The translations under genes and the position numbers were made by a program. From Sipunculus nudus (taxonomy: Eukaryota > Annelida > Sipuncula > Golfingiida > Sipunculidae), in the NCBI GenBank assembly GCA_026874595.1, contig CM049319.1:65344417-65408416 (forward strand): a stretch of DNA of 64,000 bases. Direction: 5' to 3'. This document shows positions 42,804-55,009 of the stretch, in pieces (the stretch's first letter is position 1; each line of letters opens with the position of its first letter). The notes beneath the pieces were generated by a model. It searched no databases. It was not told where the DNA came from and saw nothing but the letters and a program-made list of their open reading frames with translations.

Positions 42804-45245
42804 CAGCGGCGTACCTAGCCTCATTGCCGCTCTGGGCGGTCTTAGAAATTGCCGCCCCTCTAACAAAACATTACAAACCTGGATAACATATTGAAATATA
42901 TCGTGTCAAATGTCCTTGTTACAGGCTTGTATTTGACCACAACGAAATTATATCGATTCACTGGCAGGGAATTCTTCCGCCACATATTAAAGAGCAGACA
43001 TCTCTTTGCTAATGTAAATCAAAAGATCGCTCGAAGCTCAAACATTTATATTTCATCATGAAGTGAACAGAAAGGAATAAAACGAATAAATTGTAACTAT
43101 TAACAGATTACACTGCAGGATACACATATAATGTGTGAAATTAAATCTTCATCATTCATGTAAACACGATTCATGATTACTTTGTACTCAGCTTGGGAAA
43201 AATTTTATTTGGCGAGTGTTATTCCATTCTCATCGTATACAAATACCTTGTCACATATATCATTCCACCTCTTGTAAACGCATATGACAGCAGGTACACC
43301 TTTAATAGAGCAATTGAGATATGCATGGTACTGCTGCATGCAAGGCACTTTAGCCTTTACTAAAAAAGCGTAATTCATGAGTTATGCCTATATATGTAGG
43401 CAGGGCATGTTTAATATTTTCACATAAAAAATCCACTGTTTGGACAAACTGACTTTGTTTAATTAAAAAATCCTCCTAGTTAAAAGCATACTTTATTTCA
43501 AGGCTACATCAAAATCATTTAAGAATTATAATGTTTATGCACTTTGCGAGGTTTTATTTTTGAACTTATGACTATTTGTTATTCAGTAAAGTATTTAAAT
43601 AAATTTCAAGTAATGATATAATTTAAATATATATTATAATTTAATTTCGAATGATTTTTCACAATATACAACAATTGTCTGTAGGTAGTGGATAATTAAA
43701 CTGTTAATAACAAAATTAACAGTACAGGTAAATATATCTTTAATTTAAGTTTTGAACTCTAAAAGTTAAAACTGATACTTGATACTTATATTGAACATTG
43801 GCTAAGCGGCCGGGGGGATTCATCTCGCCGGACAGTTATAATAAATTATATTTTAAAGTTAAATAATTCCTACATAGGCCTGGGTGTTTATTGTTTTTAT
43901 TTATGTTACATAAAAGATCATGCGCAGGCCATATTGGTTAATCAAAAGACACAGGCATTTATAAGTAGTACTCATTATAAACACGATAGTGTAAACGTCT
44001 GTAGTTTAACAAGACTGATGTTAGAGTATGAAGAATCGTGGAAAAAGGGCGTTTCAGGTTGTTTCAGTCTGTTTAAATATCCTGGAATTTCGGGAATTCA
44101 AGGGTTCAAGAATGAAAATTTTTAATACTTTCCAAGGAAACAGCAACACAATTCGTCAGAATATTTTCGCACAATGTGTATGACAGAAACCTCACCCCCA
44201 ACCACCGGGGGCCGTTGGTCTTCTGGCAGGGGTTTTCCCTGGTGATTATCAGGTGCTGCTATAGGGATTTCTGTAAACGACGACCGCCCTGAAATGCAGG
44301 CTTTTTGCATGATTGGTCAGTTTATCGATGGCGTTCTGACATTGCAAGACCACAGATCTAACAAAGAACTACAGATATGTATTTCTTTTTTGCGTATAGC
44401 TTGCCTCTATAGAGATCGTCGGCAAATAATTTGTTTGGTTCCACTGCCAAGTGTTTAATCCCTGAAATTCTTGAAAAGGGACAAAAAGGCCGAATTTGTA
44501 CTTTTTGAGAATTCCTTATGCCACTGATTATACTAAATCCCAGAAATGCCGCCCCAACAAATGAACAATTCGTTCGCTAATCATTCTGTAGGTTCCACTG
44601 TCCAGTTTATAATCCCTGGAATACTTGAACATGGGCGAAAAGGCCAAATTTGTACTTTTTGAGAACTCCTTATGCCACTGATTATACTAAATCCCAGAAA
44701 TGCCACCAATAAAAAATGTACAAAACGTTCGCTAATCATTCTGTAAGTTCAATTGTCCAGTTTATTATCCCTGGATACTTGAACATGGGACAAAAAGGCC
44801 AAATTTGTACTTTTTGAGAACTCCTTATGCCACTGATTATACTAAATCACAGAAATGCTGCCCCCAAAAATGTGCTAATCGTTCGCTAATCATTTGGTAG
44901 GTTCCATTTTCCAGTTTATAATCCCTGGAATACTTGAATATGGAACAAAAAGGCCTAATTTGTACTTGTTGAGAACTCCTAATGCCACTGATAATACTAA
45001 ATCCAAGAAATACCGCCTATAAAAAAATGTACAAAACGTTCTCTTATCATTTAGTAGGTTCCATTGTCCAGTTTATAATCACTGGAATACTTGATCATGG
45101 GACAAAAAGGACAAATTTGTATTTTTTGAGGAATTCCCTGTGCCACTCATTATATTAATTCCTCGAAATGCCGCCCCCTAAAATGTGCCGCCCGGGGCGG
45201 ACCGCCCGTGCCGCCCCCCCCCCCCCCCCCTTAGGTACGCCACTT
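42804..45245. mobile_element. hAT-like element, non-autonomous, 2.44 kb
   Basis: The left end reads CAGCGGCGTACCTAG and the right end, read inward, AAGTGGCGTACCTAA. Flanking 8-mers GTTGTATT (42796-42803) and CTTGTATT (45246-45253) differ by one base. Short CAGNGGCGTACCTA-type ends with an 8-bp duplication are typical of hAT elements. Beside both ends are CCGCC-rich words (TTGCCGCTCTGGGCGG; GCCGCCCGGGGCGG). No transposase is present. The right third is a 155-bp tandem repeat and the rest is AT-rich. Confidence 0.7.
44420..45180 (+). repeat. 155-bp tandem repeat inside the hAT-like element, about five units
   Basis: The marker CCACTGATTATACTAAATC (with variants) occurs at 44521, 44675, 44830, 44985 and 45143, spaced 154-158 bp. 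Each unit also holds AAATGCCGCC, a GTTCGCTAATCATT-type word and GTCCAGTTTATAATCCCTGG. The AATGCCGCCC word also adjoins the element's right end, so the units look like amplified subterminal sequence. Confidence 0.85.
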
Positions 45246-45269
45246 CTTGTATTGCATTTCGTATTGTAT

Positions 45270-45273
<4 letters not shown>

Positions 45274-45322
<49 letters not shown>

Positions 45323-45323
45323 A
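45274..45323. repeat. (AT)n microsatellite
   Basis: AT dinucleotide tract with one TTT interruption, just outside the hAT-like element. Confidence 0.9.
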
Positions 45324-46158
45324 AAATGAAGGAATCAGAGCTGCACGAACCATGTAATTTAGCCTGGGGGCATGCCCGATAAACCCCCCTTGCAATGACT
45401 TGGGCGTGACAGCAATGTATAAATATATATAAATTTGAATGAATGGAATAGCTTTACAAATGTATACATATAATAATATTTAATGTTCATGTTACAGTAT
45501 GTATACGTGTTTATCACTGTAGATCTATAGTAAAAGAATGGGGCTGCTCGTAACGGTCTGTTCTAAGGGCATGCATGCAAAATTTTAAAACCACTCCCAG
45601 AACTGAAGCGGCAGATCCTTACATGACGTTATAGTATCAATGAGCTATTGCTTGCACTGGCCTATGAAAGAGATGCTGAAAATTAAACCCCTTTAAGACC
45701 CCGTGCAGCAGTAGCTTCTACATGTGTGCATGTGTATGTGTACCTGTACATGTATATATATATATATATATGTGTGTGTGTTAGTGTGCTATTTGATCAG
45801 GGCATAACCAAAGCCCTCATTGACAATTTTGAGTGCTGTGCTTGCGGCCTCATTGTTTTTAATGTTTATAGTGGAACTATTTAGAAATGTACTCACTAGT
45901 CGCATCTATTACAGATATTTTGTTTTTAGAATTTTGATTATATCTTTATATGTATATGTATATGCATATAGATTTAGGAGCAGGGCTGCGCGCCTCGGTC
46001 TGTACAGGGCATGACGGATTTAAACCCCTCGCAGGCTTGGTGCGGCGGCGCCTTAAAATATTTAAATTAAGAGTTGCTGTTTGTATCGGTCTGTACTGAG
46101 GGCATGAAAAAAATCAATACCCCTCCCAGAGCCGATACAGCTGTAACTCGTATGTGTA

Positions 46159-46161
<3 letters not shown>

Positions 46162-46220
<59 letters not shown>
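46162..46220. repeat. (AT)n microsatellite
   Basis: About 59 bases of uninterrupted AT dinucleotide. Confidence 0.95.
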
Positions 46221-46222
<2 letters not shown>

Positions 46223-49200
46223 AATATTTATATTTTATGAACTTATCAGGAATAAATATGTACTTGATAAGATCCTTACTATGTGCTGTAGACTTGTATT
46301 AGTTCTTAGCGGTAATCCGATGGTTAACCATAAGTCCGGTTACTCTGTGTCACAAGTGTGCCAGTGGGAAATTTATTATCCATCAGATTAAATTTCATGT
46401 TTTATTCTCTCGGTGTTACCCCATCATTTAAATTACCAGCTTATTTAAGTATGTTTATCCTTTTGAAGGATAATGTAAACCTTTGCATTTTAACTTTATC
46501 AGCTTTATCATCCGTGTAGTGAAGTTATACTGATATTAGGCTGTTCTAATCATCTTATTGGTTGTATATGTAACCATTGTATTTTTATCAACTTGTAACT
46601 CATGCATGCCTTATGATAGAAATTGTTTCTGTATTTTTTATCATGCCACATAAAACATTTGTTTATTGTGGATATTGGCGCTTTACAAATATAGGTAGTA
46701 AATAAATAATTATATTTTTTATGTTTAACTGAGCCATGGGTTGATGGCCTGTTGGCACGAAATGGACTAGATGTGGTTCAGTTTTATTAATGGTTGTTAA
46801 TAAGGTGAGCTCGCGAGGACGCATCGCTCTAGGGTGGGGATAGTGTTACACAAATGCCCTACCCCTGGTATTACTGGGGGAACACCATATGACATCATGG
46901 CTACTAGGGGAGATTCCCTTGGTATTAATGCCACCAGATGCAGATCTCTTGGGTTGACCAATGACCACAGAGCTGGCCGTGCAAGGCTGAAATGACTGAT
47001 AAAGGAGCCATGTACCAGCCCAGCCCTGTCTCTTATGCCCGGGACTCGTGAACAATGCAGATGTGCGGGTGTCTGTCCTACAGGGGTTTGAGCCTCTCCG
47101 GTCCATCTTAGCTTCTGCCCTGCAGAAGCTGAGAATATAGGGACCAGGGAAACCTGGACAGCCACATTCTGGTTCGTATTTATATATAATTTTTATGTAA
47201 TATCAGTCAGGGCTGGTTCTTGTGTACCGGTAATCATGTAGTTTCTTTCGTAATAAATTTTTGTGGCCACTAATTGACTTTTATCTGCCTCAGTTCATAT
47301 TGTCTGTTGGATGCATGGAGGAGCATTTGTAAATTCAGCCACGCTCCCAAACTAATTAAATACAAAAACCCCATCCCGGCTTGGCCCCTATAGGGATGGG
47401 GCTCATTTTTGTTTCCATACAATTATAAAGCAGGTATTGTATTTTTGACAGTATCCAAGGATGTGAATGTTGATTATAAATGTGGATGTAGATAGGTACG
47501 TATATACATACCGAGATGTATACATACCGCAGATACTGAGGTACGTAAATAGCTGCCTTCTTTTTTAATATTTAAAAACGGATTGGGCATGTTTTTTCGT
47601 CGTCTGCTAGGATAGATGAGTAGTTAAATATACTGATGGAATTTTATATTGTTTGGTCTGTCTGGCCTTGAACATGAACCAGGAATGTCCATGACTCTGC
47701 ATGTCTATGACTTAACAGAGAATGATACAGCAAAACAGGTTCTATTTCTTAATTCTGATTTTTTTTCAGAACACATATGATATGCACGTGTTCCGGAAAA
47801 TTCGTGTTTTGCAACATGTCAGTCAAAACCACCTTCCAAGGTGCATGACCTACCTAAGATAAAGCTTTAGAACCATATTTTTTAGATTTGTGCCCTATGG
47901 CACTTCTGTTTATCCTAAATATTTTGTGGTAAATATACATATACATATACATACACACACACACACATATATATATATACATATATATATATGGAATTCT
48001 GCAAAACCTACTCAGATTTTGTAATGCCAGTAAAATTCTCAATACATCTAATGTACATTCATGTGTAAACTATTATCAGCAACGTTGATAGTTTGCCAAG
48101 TAAAATAAAAATGTTCAGTAGTTTTCTGATCAGTGATGTATTTTATCATAAAAATGGCACACGATAATATATGTTCCACTTAAATGAACACATGTCATGT
48201 GATACGCCTGATAGTTGTGCCTCAGCACTCAGTTGATGAATCATTATATAACTTTCATATCTTCTATTTGTCTTTTATTTTTTATTCTTTATGCAGCTAC
48301 AGACGTTTGGACGTATTATTATGTAATGCATGACTTTTGTCCGAAATAGTGTACGTACGCCTGTATGTGTACATCTTTGTGCATATGAATTTGCGACTGA
48401 AATGACTTGGGTTTTATTTTATTTCGCAAAACAAAATATGCCTCAACTCAGGGCATCGATCCGTTTATGACCTGAACTTCTAGAAACCAATCAGCGTGTC
48501 ATCTATAGAGTAATGCAATCTCATCACCCGGAGGTGTTTACAAAGGTTAAACGAACGGTTTGGTTAGTAATCTGTGTAGAGTTCATGACAAGAAGACAAA
48601 TGTCAACAACACTCCAGACTCGTTTATTACACGCTAAACATACAATGTCGCGTGAACACCGTTCAACAAGATGGCGATCACTCATGATGCAACGCGGTCA
48701 CCGTAAAGTACCGTTAAACATTACCATAAATATAACCGTCAGTCCAAAAAAGTTAGTGTCGCTTTTCTTGTCTCCCTGGCGACAAACAACTAAAGTAGCA
48801 TCGTTAAGCACCATATGGTAATTTAGTCCAAAAGCTCCATTCAAAGCTGGTTTGATGTAAAGTCTTGTTTTTACACTACTTATTTGTAAATAATTAATTA
48901 CTATCTGATTGGAAGATGATGCAACTTCTATTTTGATAATGAACTAGAAAATATGACAGTGCCCTACTCCTGTCTTTGTGTTGTGTGCTGTCTCATTGAT
49001 AATATGAACACACTAGAAAAACTAAGATTTTAACGGAGACAAATGAGAGATTTAGAAGAACCTGTTCAATCCACTGATTATAAAACTCTTTTTCCGGTCT
49101 ATTCCGTTCGGTTTGAACAAAAAAAAAAACCGAAAGGTACAAGGGCGAAACAAGAAATACAACATGTTAATGCCATTGAAAATCCTATTGTAAATAAAAA

Positions 49201-50264
49201 AGATTTCTTTAGGAAACTTTATTTAATTTTGAATGAATGAGACAGCGTACATGCAGCGTCACGTGTGGTCTGTGTGCATGGTCCTAAGAAATATATAGAC
49301 TCATGATAAATAACAAACTTGTGATTACAAAAAAAACTTAATTGCCATAAATTTACGATTACATGGCTTTACTCGCCAGTAAATAGTTCAAAAATTTGAA
49401 TGCATTTACAGCGTTAATGGCATGGGAAAGCGTTAATGTCTCAAGTTAGATATAAAAGAAAAATATCAATTATTGGTATGAACTAGAGGTTTACAATCAC
49501 CAGTGAAGTTTTCCCCCGCGATGGACGCCTTCTTCCGATCATGACCTCGAACAACAATATCAGGTGCGAATCTCTAACATATGAGAATGAGTTTTGGAAA
49601 ATTAGCGGTATTGGAGATCTAGCGCAGACTGGGGCACATTAAAAGACTCATAACTCAAACTCCTGTAGGAGCTCGCTCTCTACAGGAATAGGATCGAACA
49701 GGTGACAAAGGAAAAAACATTCCCCTATGATTTCACATTAAAGAGGCAGAAAAAATCATTCAATTTTTTTGTGCTATAAACACCATGTTATTCAAATATG
49801 ATCAATGACCACACAATATTTTTAATAAAAATCACAAACTCTGTTCATTTGTTTTAATTTCACTTTAAATGGAAGAGAAGAAGGTCAAGTTCGCTTACTA
49901 CTATAACGACCAACTGTGAACTACTCTTACCTGTAACTTTGACCGTCTGCCCAGTAATTAATTACATTATTCTAGAGTGATATATAGGACACGAATGATA
50001 AATTGAATCCACAAATGCCTTCCAATTTGAGTTATCACCTAGAAAGAAATGTGTGAATAATGATGAGACTAAAAAAAGCGGATGAAAATAACTTATTGAA
50101 ATCTGAATACAATCAATCTACCTGAACATGAATTTATTATCTGAAAATAAAATAGGGAATAATTTTCACCTGTCACCTGGACCTTTAATATTTTACAGCA
50201 AAATCAAAAGAGATATTGTATGTCAAGTCTGAATCCTGTTAACCAATCCAATGCTGGTTATGAC

Positions 50265-50265
<1 letters not shown>

Positions 50266-50314
<49 letters not shown>
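50266..50314. repeat. (TA)n microsatellite beside the 50375 hairpin
   Basis: About 49 bases of TA dinucleotide. A second TA tract (50545-50570) borders the hairpin on the other side, suggesting insertion into a TA-rich target. Confidence 0.9.
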
Positions 50315-50315
<1 letters not shown>

Positions 50316-50374
50316 AAAGTAGTGTTAACCTCCGATGTAAAGTGCTCTATGGCCTGCAGACTAGGCCAGAGCGG

Positions 50375-50549
50375 TATAACTCTGAAGAAAAACAACACTG
50401 TTAATTCACAACAGTGTGTTTCACGGGATGCGACCCGATCATCAGGTGAATGTGGTTAGAATCGATACTAACCACATTCACCTGATGATCGGGTCGCATC
50501 TCGTGAAACATACTGTTGTGAATTAAAATTGTTTTTCTTCAGAGTTATA
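50375..50549. repeat. 175-bp near-perfect hairpin
   Basis: Two arms of about 80 bp face each other around a loop of about 10-15 bases. The left arm starts TATAACTCTGAAGAAAAACA and the right ends with its complement. Mismatches are few (for example GTGTGTTTCACGGGA against GTATGTTTCACGAGA). Each arm, read outward, carries CTGATGA, a short GC stem (CGGG/CCCG or CTCG), then GAAAC. It is flanked by TA tracts. No coding potential. Confidence 0.85.
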
Positions 50550-50570
50550 TATATATTATATATATATATG

Positions 50571-51970
50571 TTTACTGACAGTGCAAGTTAAACAATTTTT
50601 AATAATAAAAAATACTCAACAGTAATATATATTTGCACAATTTATTTGCGAATCAGCCAAGCTTTTCCTGAAAGAAGTACGAGTTGTTTCTGAATTTCAA
50701 TGTTGATAAAAAATTCAGTACATTTGACCAATGTGACAACTTACAGTTCTAAACAATTTGTTTCCTCAGACCTTGCCTGAGGACAAGGTTATATATTGAG
50801 TTTTATTTTTGAGGTCAGTTCCTACAATAAGCTTTCATAGGGACAAACATGAACTAAACACAAAACGTTTAAATAATTAGTCGATTCCATGAAATCTGAT
50901 TTGCTTTGCACCTGGCCTAAGATGGGTGTATAGATACAATTTTGTGAGAATCCATCCATCCATTGTTGAGAAAAGCTGTAGTCAGATGGGAGGTCGGGCG
51001 GATGACGGATTCAGTGCCATGACTGCAGCTAGCCAGATCGTGACTCCACGCGTATGAAGGCATGGGGACTCAAGAATCATGCGGGTCATTATGTGACAAT
51101 TCTGTTTTAAATTAACAGTGCCCGTATACCAAATGGAATACACAAAATTATATAAATGTTCGCTTCGTTTTTGCTACGACAATTACAAATATTGCTGAAT
51201 TTTAAATCTTCTGATGCCAGAATTATGTAAAACTATCTTACATCTCCATGGATATACCATGAATTTCGGAAGTACATACTGGTCAAGTACATACTGGTCT
51301 TTGTTTTCCACAAATAAATGCTTGTCACTGAAAGACCCAAATACATGGAAAGATCGTTAATCACCACAGTTTGTAACCAAGAAAGGGTGCTTGTCAAGGA
51401 GTTAACATAAAAATTAATACTTGATGGCTCCATATATATACATTATTCGTCACAATAAATTAAAAAAAATCTCACACTTCTAACATAGAATTGTTTTTGG
51501 TCTATTTCTAAATGTTAAATAATTTAATGCAGCACACAATAAATTGTACATAATTTCTAAAACATTCTCTTTGCTACCTACGTAAATTTTGGAACACCCG
51601 GTGTGAATCACTAAACTATTGATGTAGTATTCGCACGACTTCATACTTGGCGGAGACAGGTGATGTTAATACCGCATGAATGTCTGTTAAACCAGTCAAT
51701 TCGCCTGTTTGGCCTTTGTCTGGCATCTATAGCGCAAAATATGCGAATGCATTGGCTTTGGATTACTACTTTAAGGCAGGTCGACGGCTCCATTCTGGCA
51801 CCAATCACCAGTTCATGAAAATAACATGCTCTTCAGACAGCTGTGGCAAAAGTTCAGTGTCGGGTTCGAATCCCAGGTCAGGCCATCAAGTAATCACCTC
51901 ATTTCTTTTGATTTTATCAGTTGTTCCGATATTTGTCTACATTTTAGGCAACAAGCGTTGCTCTGGTGTC
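50571..51970. other. Non-genic stretch downstream of the TRP-like gene
   Basis: AT-rich, with no recognised gene. At 51863-51873 lies GGTTCGAATCC, a perfect match to the tRNA-type B box, but no proper A box was found at the usual distance. It may be a degraded tRNA-derived SINE. Confidence 0.45.
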
Positions 51971-53689
51971 CTATGTTCTTATTCGTAAGTGACGAATGTA
52001 TATCTTTTCACCCACTTGATGGAAACATCTCTTAATCCGCCAGCGGTAGAACCATGACAAAAGTTTCTGTGATCTTTCCTGCACCGTGTATGCTGCATGA
52101 AGACGTTGGGCCCACAGGATTACGTGCCCGTTCTCATAAACTTCACCAGCTGTCTGTGTCATTGTTGCAATCAGAAAATTGATGAGTAAAATTGATATGC
52201 AAAATACATATATTGCGTGAGTTGCTAAGAGGCTCACTTGATCTTGCACATTGAAAGCAGTAAGGTCAATCATGTTTAACATGACTATGAATGAGCTGTA
52301 AGCACTTTTCATAACGTCAGAGAATTCTGTGTAGCAAGTTCCCAAAGTGTCGTTCATCATGCGGTGAAAACTATGAATATACGGCAGAAGAAATAAGATG
52401 TAGATGATACTAAAGTAGAGCAGGTCTTGCAAAATAAATTGGACGGTGATTACATAAAATCCCATACTCGCTGAAAATTGAATGAAATACAAAAGCGTCC
52501 ATACACCAGCATTCACAGCTAGTGAATACAGGATTTCTCTAGATTTGGCATCTGTGACGTTGGTTTCGAAGAGCTCCCGGACAAACAGTACAATCAGGCA
52601 GTTGAAGAGAAGAGTGCACAAACGATATATAGCTGTACGTCAAATGATGTTCTTTTTCCCATTGAGGTTGCAGTAATACCATCTCCATGTTTTCCAGTTT
52701 CGCAAATTATTGATCAGCTCACAGATGTCAACAAGTATCCCAATAACAGTCACTACGTATACGGGGATAAGAAATATCACATTGTACATAGATGACATAT
52801 CTAACCACGCTCCAGGACACCCCTTTTGTGTAAAGTTCCCAGATACATTCATGAATGGTCCAGCAGACACGGAACCTAGATCCTGGGTGTTGTCTTTTGA
52901 CAAAGATGATAACAGGAATAAAGTAAACATAGTCGCCCGGACGAGCCCCCAAATTATTATCATTGGTTTGTTCTGTTGAAATTTGCTTTCCATCCATAGT
53001 TGTAGAGCCGGGTGTTTACTTTCATTTTCAGCTTTTTTCAACCGTTTCACAATGTCAAAGTCTAAATTTCCAAACAACTTAAGAGGCGAATTTTTCCTTT
53101 GTGTTTTATCAATTCTTTCGTAATCGGTGATGTCATACCAAATTTCTTCCGTAATTCCTCTACGTTCCTTTACTTCCATATAGATCTTAGGTGTGTTCCA
53201 TATAGCTAGGAAGAATGACAGAGCATCTAACTGCACAGCTAATTCCAGAGGAAACAGACCTTTAGTTTCTTCTTGTTTCAGCAGTGCTCGTAGGGTTATT
53301 GGATCCAACCGAAGAATATTATTTTGGTAAAACTGTACAAACTCTTCTTCTCTCTCTAAATTCAAGGAGGCCGCTTTGATCAAGACATGTATTACATTAG
53401 CGCCATCTGATTCCTGTACCAAAGGATCCACGCCCGTCTCTAGGAGATACGCCCACGCATTTTCAGACAAGCAAGCAGCCGCCAAAGATAAAGGCTGGCA
53501 GCAGACGAAGGGATGACTTCGGTCTTTGGAGTACTGTAACAAGTCTTTCATTAAAAACTGCCTTTTCTCATCTTGGCTCAGATGCTCTAATGATGCCTCA
53601 AGGCCTTCGACACTGTCACACACAATATATTCAACAATCTGGTCAGCCAACATGTGATGGTCATCCGCCATTTCAGGAGAAATTTTCAT
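51971..53689 (-). pseudogene. TRP-like cation channel with ankyrin repeats, single exon, one in-frame TGA
   Basis: Channels of this type form tetramers and pass cations in sensory and other signalling. Start is taken at the ATG 53689-53687 (MKISPEMADD). Residues 1-200 hold ankyrin-like repeats (HPFVCCQPLSLAAACLSENA; LLETGVDPLVQESDGANVIH). S1 (PMIIIWGLVRATMFTLFLL) and S2 (YNVIFLIPVYVVTVIGILV) follow. A TGA at 52642-52640 falls in the S2-S3 linker; the same frame resumes at once with S3-S5, a pore region (SAYSSFIVMLNMIDLTAF), and S6 (AIYVFCISILLINFLIATM). It ends after a basic tail at 51971. The ankyrin part is short, so upstream exons may exist. The TGA could be a CGA-to-TGA change in a new pseudogene, a null allele or a sequence error. 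TRPV-like is the best guess. Confidence 0.75.
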
Positions 53690-54960
53690 GTTCACCGGAC
53701 TAGAGGTGAAACGTGTGACTTCCACTTCCAGTAAACTCAAATGCCAGGTAGGTAACTTGTATAGAGCCTTTCATTAAGAGCCTTTCAAGTGAAGTAAATA
53801 TATTGGCTGAGAGCCGATATTCCCATTGTGGGAATGTGTTTGATGGCACAGTCATGGTCCACAAGTATCCATTAACACTGTTTTAACACCAGCATTTTCC
53901 GGTGATTCGGTCTCCGGTCTTAAGTAACATCGATTGCGGGTGGTAATTGGTCATAAAATTCTGTTGGTTTGTTTTTGATTCGCTTCCGTGTCAGCAAATA
54001 CGTTTAATTGCAATTACCCGTATGACCCCATTGCGATAATGACTGATCGATAAAAATAACAGTAGAACTGTATTTTTCCAAATGTATCCATAGCCTCTCA
54101 ATAATAAATATTTAACATTGTTTTCATTAACTACGATCATCTAGTGATTTTTCTGGTCCCAGCGATATATAAACCTAACAAAAAATTCCATGTGGTAGTT
54201 TCCTTAATTAAATACCAATCGCATGATTTTTCACATTTATCTACATTCATTTAATCTACCTTTGTACATGACAACTAGGCTATGCTAGATTGGAGCCATT
54301 TCTACTTATCAGGGTAGTGTGGTCATACGAGCCACTGTGGTCACTTGCCTCTGCTGTTTCCTAGTAGATGCTCATGTGAACTTTCACACATGACTAGGAA
54401 GGTGGAATCAGAGCCTATATGTGCTGGAAACTTATCTGAGTCGAACTTATTACTGACTGAGTAATGCAAAGGGGACCGTGTAATGTTGTTTCATAGGCCG
54501 TCAGGTTGAACCTGTCCCAAAGTGATTATAAATTTTGTGGTGTGAAACATATTTATTGCGATAATTTTTTTGGGCATTTTTCAGTTTTAAAGTGTTTTGT
54601 GAAGGTTCCGATTTCATGATTTAACAAGTATTTCCATCATTATATGGATAATTATGTACACATAAAATCCTAAAATTGGACTAGGGATGACCTAAGGAAA
54701 TAAACTACTAGTTACATTTTTTTATTAATAGATCACGTTAAAGATATAAGCATATTTATTTACGACTTAGGCCAGCTTTTTGCTTTTTGGCATTTGAAGC
54801 AATTGGTATACATGACATACATGGTATGTTACCGAGACAGTATAAATGACTGTTCATCAGTGTATAAGGGACGACTTTTTCTTACCAGGATAACACTTTC
54901 ATGTATATCACAAAATTAAACCCACGCGATCAAAAAGTCAGCAAATGTATCAGTAGCAGT
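53690..54960. other. Flank upstream of the TRP-like gene
   Basis: Positions 53850-54240 share a diverged copy with 35760-36050. The frame of the channel stays open to about 53740 above the chosen ATG, leaving room for a splice acceptor there. No gene is otherwise seen. Confidence 0.5.
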
Positions 54961-55009
54961 GTCTGTTCGCACTATATATTACATCAGTGAATCATTATAT
55001 ACAAAGGAA

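Larger units (their letters stand above)
45254..50265. other. Long non-genic stretch
   Basis: No gene is supported. Three loosely similar segments near 45545, 45983 and 46080 share a CGGTCTGT...GGGCATG...ACCCCTC pattern and look like one old repeat. Positions 46800-47165 are less AT-rich, with an open minus-strand frame of 122 codons that has no recognisable domain. Frames at 48513-48821 and 49043-49240 are likewise unrecognised. TA and mixed CA/TA tracts occur at 45749-45781, 46162-46220 and 47935-47994. Confidence 0.45.

Noticed and set aside
46797-47165. 122-codon minus-strand frame in a less AT-rich segment
   Set aside because: Opposite-strand and overlapping frames are equally open; no domain visible.
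48513-48821. 102-codon plus-strand frame
   Set aside because: No motif, no homolog recognised, composition not distinct from surrounding non-coding DNA.
51863-51873. Possible tRNA gene from a perfect B-box match
   Set aside because: No A box at proper spacing and no cloverleaf arms; at most a degraded SINE.
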